Shown here piece by piece: positions 24,767 through 29,753 of a stretch of 29,753 nt of DNA (position 1 is its first letter; every line of letters begins with the position of its first letter). The notes under the pieces were generated by a model, which was not told the DNA's origin, did no database searches, and worked only from the letters and a program-made list of their open reading frames with translations. Made by a program: the position numbers and the translations under genes. The DNA is from an uncultured Lachnospiraceae bacterium (GTDB taxonomy: Bacteria > Bacillota > Clostridia > Lachnospirales > Lachnospiraceae). The stretch is taken from the NCBI GenBank assembly GCA_910589265.1, contig CAJUTQ010000027.1:1-29753 (forward strand). The letters run 5' to 3'.

Positions 24767-26536
24767 TTATTCCGCTATTGTCATTATGCGGCTATGCCTC
24801 TCTAATTTTTTCGTCCTTTCTATGCATACTTTGTTCATATAATGTCTCTCTGCTTCGCACTCCTCCAAACTTCCATTTAGGCCAAATCCTACTGGCCAAA
24901 AATGATACTTTCCCTCTCCATATTTCACAATAAGACAACGTACATAGTATTCCTCCTCCCCTGTTACTGCTGCAGACAAGCAGACCTTATCTCCCCGTAG
25001 GGCTTCGTATTCCCCATAGCAGATTTCATACTCTCCCTTTTTCCCATTCTTTAAAAGCATTTCTCTTATATATTCTTCCATTGCCAGTACATATTCATCT
25101 TCTTCTATGTTCTTTACTTTCAGCTGGGTCAGCTCCCTCCCCTCTATTTTTCCTCTTCCCAACTCTTCACGGACATATGTATATCTATCTGATTTATCTT
25201 CAAAAAATGTTATGAGTCCTGTCTCTAGCTGTCCTTCTTGCCCCCTGTCCCTGCTCCCTCTTATCTCATAGTAGCCTTCCTTCTCTTCCTTATCTACCAA
25301 ACGGAAATAAAAGCGGTCATCATAATATTTTGAGAGAAAGACAATCACTTCCTTTCCTCTAAGACTTCTTAGCTTCCCATTTTTGTACCCTAGCTCATTC
25401 ATTCCGAACCACTCTCCATAACTCCAAGCATACTCAATCTGTTTCAATGCCTCCTCCAAGCTTAACTTGGAATAATCTTTCTCTTCCCCTTCCTCTTTAT
25501 AGTCAATCTTCTCTTCTAAAAGAATTTCTGTCTCTTCTCCTATATCTAGGTGAACTACCCCTATGGCATTTTTAATAGCTCCAGCAACCAATTCCTGTTC
25601 ATTGCTTTTGTATCGGGTTCTCTCAAAAAGAACCTCCTGTAAAGTAGAATATAGACTTATATATCCATTATCACTTATAATGTAGTTTTTATACTCACTG
25701 ATTCCGTCTCCCACAATGGCAAACTCTATCCAGCAGCTTGTTGCATATCCATTCACTTCTCCTATGCGACACATTTGAGCTATATAAATATCATAGCTTC
25801 CATATCGTTCTGCCTTCTTTGCCCTTTCCACAATATGGTCCAATAGCACCTGAATATATTCATTTTCTTCTATCTCTATGGGAGGTAAATGGAAGGTCTC
25901 ATTTCTCTCCATGTTCACTTTTGCTTCTCCAAGCCAGACCAAATCCCTTAAGGAATATTCTCCATCATAATTTCGTCGGTATTCCGTGGTTCCTTCCTCC
26001 TGTTCCTGTACTTCCTCTTTTTTTATTCTGCAATAATATATATGGCTAGACTCCAAATCATTTAATGGTACCCCTTGTTCTTCTACAGTCCAGTCTTGAA
26101 TAATATAAAACATATATCCCCCCTGTTCTTCTGATTCATATACTTCACAAATCCTATTCCCTACCTGGACTTCTGTGTTCCCCATTCCTTCTGGTAAAAA
26201 GGCAATTTTATTGCCCTCTAAAGTATAAAGAGACACATTTATTACACCCTCTTCTGGTAAGGCTCCCAATTCCCCATATTCCCACCTCCATGTATTCCAC
26301 AATCTTGCTATCTGCTCAAGATATCTTATTCTTTCTGCTATCTCATCTGGAGGTATCTGGTACAAAATGGTGTCCTGCTTTTTTTCCTCGTTTGTCTTCT
26401 GAGGAGGTATATCTTCCTGTTCAATCTCTTCCCTCTCCTGAAGGAATTCATGCACTTCTACCTCTTCTGTATTCTTAGTGGACTCTTTTTTCTCTATTCC
26501 TTCTTCCAAAATATTATTTCCCCCACAAGCAGACAA
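24767..26536 (-). CDS. Tandem-family lipoprotein, copy 2, signal peptide out of frame
   Basis: The open frame gives 589 residues from a TTG codon that opens with 'LSACGGNN', the lipobox of a lipoprotein, so the signal peptide is missing. The mature part aligns end to end with copies 1 and 3: 'GVINVSLYTLEGNKIAFLP', 'YGSYDIYIAQM', 'SYGEWFGMNELGYK', 'KVCLSAAVTGE', 'VRCLIVKYGEGKYHFWPVG'. An ATG at 26604 with a good ribosome site encodes a normal signal peptide in a frame one base off (see 26540-26604). As sequenced, the protein is either not exported or not made, unless a T-run changes length or slippage occurs. The gap to copy 1 is 65 bases. Function unknown. Confidence 0.75.
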   Translation of the reverse strand: MSACGGNNILEEGIEKKESTKNTEEVEVHEFLQEREEIEQEDIPPQKTNEEKKQDTILYQIPPDEIAERIRYLEQIARLWNTWRWEYGELGALPEEGVINVSLYTLEGNKIAFLPEGMGNTEVQVGNRICEVYESEEQGGYMFYIIQDWTVEEQGVPLNDLESSHIYYCRIKKEEVQEQEEGTTEYRRNYDGEYSLRDLVWLGEAKVNMERNETFHLPPIEIEENEYIQVLLDHIVERAKKAERYGSYDIYIAQMCRIGEVNGYATSCWIEFAIVGDGISEYKNYIISDNGYISLYSTLQEVLFERTRYKSNEQELVAGAIKNAIGVVHLDIGEETEILLEEKIDYKEEGEEKDYSKLSLEEALKQIEYAWSYGEWFGMNELGYKNGKLRSLRGKEVIVFLSKYYDDRFYFRLVDKEEKEGYYEIRGSRDRGQEGQLETGLITFFEDKSDRYTYVREELGRGKIEGRELTQLKVKNIEEDEYVLAMEEYIREMLLKNGKKGEYEICYGEYEALRGDKVCLSAAVTGEEEYYVRCLIVKYGEGKYHFWPVGFGLNGSLEECEAERHYMNKVCIERTKKLERHSRIMTIAE

Positions 26537-26539
26537 TAC

Positions 26540-26604
26540 AAAAAAAACAACACTACTAAAGGGACAGAAAAAATCTCTTTCAATAATTTCCCTATTTTTC
26601 TCAT
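26540..26604 (-). other. Signal-peptide segment of copy 2 ending in a run of eight T
   Basis: The ATG at 26602-26604, preceded by GGAGAAAGGA, opens 'MRKIGKLLKEIFSVPLVVLF', a textbook signal peptide. On the coding strand the next stretch is a run of eight T (26540-26547). As sequenced, the frame reads on into 'LYCLLVGEIIF' and soon stops. With nine T (or six) it would continue '..FVLSAC' into the mature lipoprotein. This is either phase-variable slippage, transcriptional slippage, a recent frameshift, or a sequencing error at a homopolymer. Confidence 0.75.
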
Positions 26605-26712
26605 TCTTCCTTTCTCCTTTTATAATAATTATTCTACCTCTATGACTGCCCTTCTATCTTTTCTAACATAAAATACTCCCCTTTTACTAATTCCCTATCT
26701 TTATACTCTCTC

Positions 26713-28503
26713 TCATCCCCCTATGACAATTTCTTGACGATATCTCTTTAATTGTTTTGTTCTTTCTATACATACCTTGTTCATGTGGCGTCTCTCTGCT
26801 TCACACTCTTCCAAGCTTCCGTCTAATCCAAAACCTACCGGCCAAAAATAGTATTTCCCTTCTCCATATTTCACAATGAGGCAGCGAATATAATATTCCT
26901 TCTCTCCGATTACCCCTGCCGATAAACAGACCTTATTTTTATTCAATGCCTCGTATTCCCCATAGTATATTTCATACTCTCCTTTCTCCCCGCTTTTTAA
27001 TAGCATATCTTCTATGTATCCCTCCATTGCCACCACGTATTCATCTTCTTTTATATTTTTTATGTCCAGTTGAAACAATTCCTTTTCTTTTATCTTCCCT
27101 CTTCCCAGCTCCTCCTTCATATCTCTGTCCTTCTCCCAACGTGTTTTCAGTCCTGTCTCTAACTGTCCTTCTTGTGATCTGTCTTTGCTCCTTAATATCC
27201 GATAATATATTTCTTCTTCTTCGCCTATCACACGAAAGTAAAAGCGGTCGTCATAATACTCGGAAAGCATTACAGCCACTTCTTTTTCTCCTAAGCCCCT
27301 TACCTCCCCACTTTTATACCCTAACTCGTTCATCCCGAACCACTCTCCATAACTCCAAGCATATTGGATCAGCTCCAGCGCTTCCTCTAGACTCAGTTTC
27401 GAATAATCTCTCCCCTTCTCTCTTTCTCCATAAGTCAGCTCTTCTTCCATAGGGATTTCCGTCTCTTTTGTTACTTCCAGATGAATGAATCCCCTCGCAT
27501 TTTTGATGGCCTTATCCACTAACCGCTCCCCTTTACTGTTGGATTCTTTAAAAAGATCATCTCCCATTGTCCACAGTCCTTCAATATCTCCATTATCGTG
27601 TATAATACAAAGCATGTTTCTTCTAAGCTTCTCTCCTACAACGGCAAAAGAAACCCAGCAATTTGTTCCCTCCCCGTCACGCCTTTCTGGTGCACGATTT
27701 ATGAAATTTATATAAACATCATAGTCCCCATATTGTTCTTCTTCCTTTATTCTTTTTACAACATCGTTCAATAATACCCTGATATATTCATTCTCTTCCA
27801 CCTCTATGGGAGGCATGTGGAAACTTTCGTCTACTTCCACACTCACCGTTGCTTCTCCAAGCCAGACTAAGTCCTTGAAAAAATATTCCCCGTAAAAATG
27901 GCGTGGTCTCTGCCCTGTCTCCTCTTCGTCTCCCTTCTCCGATTCTTTCTTTACAGAGCAGTATCGAATACCTCCATTTTCTGCTTCACTGAGGGGCACT
28001 CCATACTCACTAATATTTCCCTCTTTTATCATGTAAAATAGATATCCCCCCATTTCTTCTGATTTATATACTTCACAGTTTTTATCTCCTACCAAAACCT
28101 TTGTATTTCCTTTTCCCTTAGGCAAAAATAAGATTTTATTTCCTTCTACAGTATAAAATGATACATCTATGACGCCCTGCACTGGTAAAGGGCCTAGCTC
28201 ACCTAACTCCCACTCGTCTACCATTTCCATGTTTCTTAACTGATAAATATACTCTAATTTTTCCACAATATCTTCTAATGAATTATTATATGGGATTGGC
28301 TTTTCCTTCTTTTGAATAGCCCTATACGCCTCTGTCTCTTTTATTTCCTGAATGGGTTCATATTCCTTTGTTTCTTCCATTTCCCTCTCTACTATTTCGC
28401 TAGTTGCATTTTTTCTAGCACAAGCAGTTTGAATAATAAGTGCTAAAAATATCACGTTAACTATTATAAAAATTCCTTTCCTTGTTTTCTCTCTCCTTGT
28501 CAT
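26713..28503 (-). CDS. Tandem-family lipoprotein, copy 3 (function unknown)
   Basis: This is 596 residues from the ATG at 28503, which has GGAAGGGG upstream; a longer frame to 28593 overlaps the neighbouring gene and is rejected. The signal peptide 'GIFIIVNVIFLALIIQTAC' has an unusual Gln at -3 of the lipobox, so lipidation is less certain. The linker contains 'YEPIQEIKETEAYRAIQ' and 'EKPIPY' as in copy 1. Shared blocks are 'GVIDVSFYTVEGNKILFLP', 'YGDYDVYI', 'SYGEWFGMNELGYK', 'YYDDRFYFRV', 'KVCLSAGVIGE', and 'WPVGFGLDGSLEECEAERRH'. Copy 3 is closest to copy 2 in the C-terminal part. It starts 29 bases after the broken hydrolase gene ends and 108 bases separate it from copy 2. Confidence 0.8.
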   Translation of the reverse strand: MTRREKTRKGIFIIVNVIFLALIIQTACARKNATSEIVEREMEETKEYEPIQEIKETEAYRAIQKKEKPIPYNNSLEDIVEKLEYIYQLRNMEMVDEWELGELGPLPVQGVIDVSFYTVEGNKILFLPKGKGNTKVLVGDKNCEVYKSEEMGGYLFYMIKEGNISEYGVPLSEAENGGIRYCSVKKESEKGDEEETGQRPRHFYGEYFFKDLVWLGEATVSVEVDESFHMPPIEVEENEYIRVLLNDVVKRIKEEEQYGDYDVYINFINRAPERRDGEGTNCWVSFAVVGEKLRRNMLCIIHDNGDIEGLWTMGDDLFKESNSKGERLVDKAIKNARGFIHLEVTKETEIPMEEELTYGEREKGRDYSKLSLEEALELIQYAWSYGEWFGMNELGYKSGEVRGLGEKEVAVMLSEYYDDRFYFRVIGEEEEIYYRILRSKDRSQEGQLETGLKTRWEKDRDMKEELGRGKIKEKELFQLDIKNIKEDEYVVAMEGYIEDMLLKSGEKGEYEIYYGEYEALNKNKVCLSAGVIGEKEYYIRCLIVKYGEGKYYFWPVGFGLDGSLEECEAERRHMNKVCIERTKQLKRYRQEIVIGG

Positions 28504-28532
28504 CTTTTCTTTCCCCTTCCTCTTATTCGGCT

Positions 28533-28979
28533 TTACTTTTGCTTTCCTTGTTGTTCTGGTGGTACTGCCGTAAAAAAGGTGTTTTTTCCCCAATCTTTTC
28601 TATCATCTCCCTTAAATAAATGGATATCGCTTTCCTCACTATCATAATATTCTGTAGTAAAAAAACTATCCCTTGTCCCAATGGGATTCTCTATTTTCTC
28701 CCCTCGTATGTCTTCCTGTTCTGCTATGAATGCCATGATCTCTTCTCTCATCTTCTTCCCCTCCTCTCCTGGTAATACTACCTTTTCTCCTCTTCCCTCT
28801 GTATACGGGTTTCCTGCTCCATACGTTTCTACTGCATAGTATAAAATTGCTGCTAGCCTTTTTGCATTCTCCCATGCTTCTAGATCATCTGCACGATCCC
28901 CTATTATAAGGCGGTCTGTAAGCATTTGGTTCTGTACCTGGTTCGTCATAAATAGAAGCATATTGACGAGCTGATGCAA
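28533..28979 (-). pseudogene. 3' part of the frameshifted SleB/CwlJ-like gene
   Basis: The frame has no proper start of its own; its useful part begins after the end of the upstream piece, near 28900. 'DRADDLEAWENAKRLAAILYYAVETYG' continues the hydrolase domain, followed by a charged C-terminal tail to 'AVPPEQQGKQK'. It is in the +1 frame relative to the 5' part. The shift point lies between about 28885 and 28920, next to a run of four G on the coding strand. Confidence 0.65.
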
Positions 28980-29607
28980 TTATGTCATAAATACTATTCC
29001 CCTTTCCCCTTCCTCCAAAACCCCCTTCCGAACATAACCGATTTAAGATAGAATACAGCACTGCATTCTGTCCCTTTTCTCCTACCTGCCTTACCGCCTC
29101 CTGATACAATATCCTAGCTAATATCTCCTGGGTCAGCATCTCCAAAATCTCTTCTAAGCTTTCTACCTTATTTCCTTTTATTTGTTGGATTAACAGCCAG
29201 AGATCCCTTTCCCTATTTTGATTGGATTCCAATACTTGAATGAACCCTTCCCCAAAAATACAAAACAGCATCGATTGTTTTGTGATAACTTCTTTTTCAT
29301 AAAATCGTAAGTTGTTCCTATTTTCTTCTGTAGGCGCCTTCCACCTGCTCTCCCCTTCTTTTGCTCTCTTTTCCATCTCTGAAAATCTTTTCTCCTCACT
29401 CCCCACTCCTGCCACTGGCAGACCCTGATTTTCAAATATGCTTCTTGGTATATTTTCCCACTCTTCATTTACTTCCATAAAGCAGTAACAAGTCCCAAGT
29501 CCTTCTTCCAATGCTTTTAAAATTTTTTCCACATGGTCTCCTCCCCACCTCTCTTCTATTACCTCCTCCAATTCCCTTCCTTCCTCTATATATTTACAAT
29601 TTCCCAT
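28885..29607 (-). pseudogene. 5' part of a frameshifted cell-wall-hydrolase (SleB/CwlJ-like) gene
   Basis: The 240-residue frame has an unrecognised, Glu-rich N-terminal region (1-155). The start of a Hydrolase_2 (SleB/CwlJ) domain follows: 'LARILYQEAVRQVGEKGQNA' (163-182, Glu170 at the catalytic position), 'LYSILNRLCSEGGF' and 'SIYDIIASARQYASIYDEPG'. It then ends abruptly in 'AYRPPYNRGSCR', where the family would continue; the continuation is in the next frame. The ATG at 29607 has no ribosome site; a GTG at 29532 has GGAGGAGA seven bases upstream and may be the true start. No signal peptide is seen. Calls rest on motif pattern only. Confidence 0.65.
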
Positions 29608-29667
29608 GCTAATTGTTATTCGTTAGTTTATCTGAACCAAAATCCCCAGTTTTTCTCCAAATTAAAT

Positions 29668-29727
29668 AAGGTATGGGATATTTTAATCTGATATATTTTC
29701 CGTCAGATTATTTCATCTCCATACCTT
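29668..29727. repeat. Nested inverted repeat upstream of the hydrolase-like gene
   Basis: The outer arms AAGGTATGG (29668-29676) and CCATACCTT (29719-29727) are perfectly complementary. Inside them AATCTGA (29685-29691) and TCAGATT (29703-29709) form a second perfect stem. TTTT follows on the plus strand and a T-rich stretch on the minus strand. It could be a terminator for a gene beyond the window, a structured leader or the end of a small mobile element. Confidence 0.6.
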
Positions 29728-29753
29728 TTGTGCTATCCTTTTATCGGATACGC

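Noticed and set aside
26946..27452. A 168-codon plus-strand frame
   Set aside because: It lies wholly inside lipoprotein copy 3 on the opposite strand; its Pro/Leu/Ser-rich composition is the usual antisense shadow of Glu/Lys-rich coding sequence.
28504..28593. An N-terminal extension of lipoprotein copy 3
   Set aside because: It overlaps the preceding gene, would bury the signal peptide, and the ATG at 28503 has its own ribosome site.
1..29753. CRISPR array, insertion sequence, prophage or known riboswitch
   Set aside because: No regularly spaced repeats, transposase or phage genes, and no leader with a recognisable riboswitch core were found by eye.

Overview
The window looks like the chromosome of a low-GC Gram-positive anaerobe, most likely a member of the Lachnospiraceae / Clostridium cluster XIVa. 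This rests on AT-rich codons, strong AGGAGG-type ribosome binding sites, a pfkA-dnaX-ybaB-recR block, an mglBAC operon next to YesM/YesN-type regulators, a DUF5711 protein, and a tRNA gene without an encoded CCA end. All protein genes lie on the minus strand, so transcription runs from high to low coordinates. The only plus-strand gene is a tRNA-Ser.

Layout from right to left, which is the order of transcription. 29753-22376 is an accessory, decaying region. It holds a nested inverted repeat, a frameshifted SleB/CwlJ-like cell-wall-hydrolase gene, three tandem paralogues of an unrecognised ~600-residue lipoprotein family, and a wrecked BspA-type leucine-rich-repeat gene. In the middle lipoprotein the signal peptide is one base out of frame at a run of eight T. 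22068-18363 is an operon with a near-consensus promoter and a terminator: a GH3 lipoprotein (NagZ-like), a Cys-rich 68-residue protein, TcdA, and a rhodanese-TtcA-type fusion. tRNA-Ser(CGA) follows on the plus strand. 18110-12962 is a housekeeping operon: pfkA, dnaX, ybaB, recR, galM and a small membrane protein.

12869-3549 is a sugar uptake and sensing locus: mglB, mglA, mglC, an AraC-type response regulator, a YesM-type histidine kinase, and two more sugar-binding proteins (one membrane-anchored, one lipoprotein). The two MglB-like proteins keep recognisable glucose/galactose-binding and calcium-loop motifs. The layout suggests an extracytoplasmic sugar sensor made of binding protein, kinase and regulator that controls the transporter. 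GalM, a mutarotase, is encoded just upstream in the neighbouring operon. 3444-361 encodes an envelope set: a LysM protein with a large cytoplasmic domain, DUF5711, and CvpA. At the left edge (130-1) is a very strong promoter with A-tract upstream sequence and a GC-rich leader hairpin, typical of an rRNA operon that would start there and run out of the window.

The least explained material is the 22-30 kb region: triplicated lipoproteins, a possible slippage switch, and neighbouring genes with frameshifts. The best functional hypothesis is the sugar-sensing locus with its 14-bp palindrome directly upstream of the mglB -10 element.
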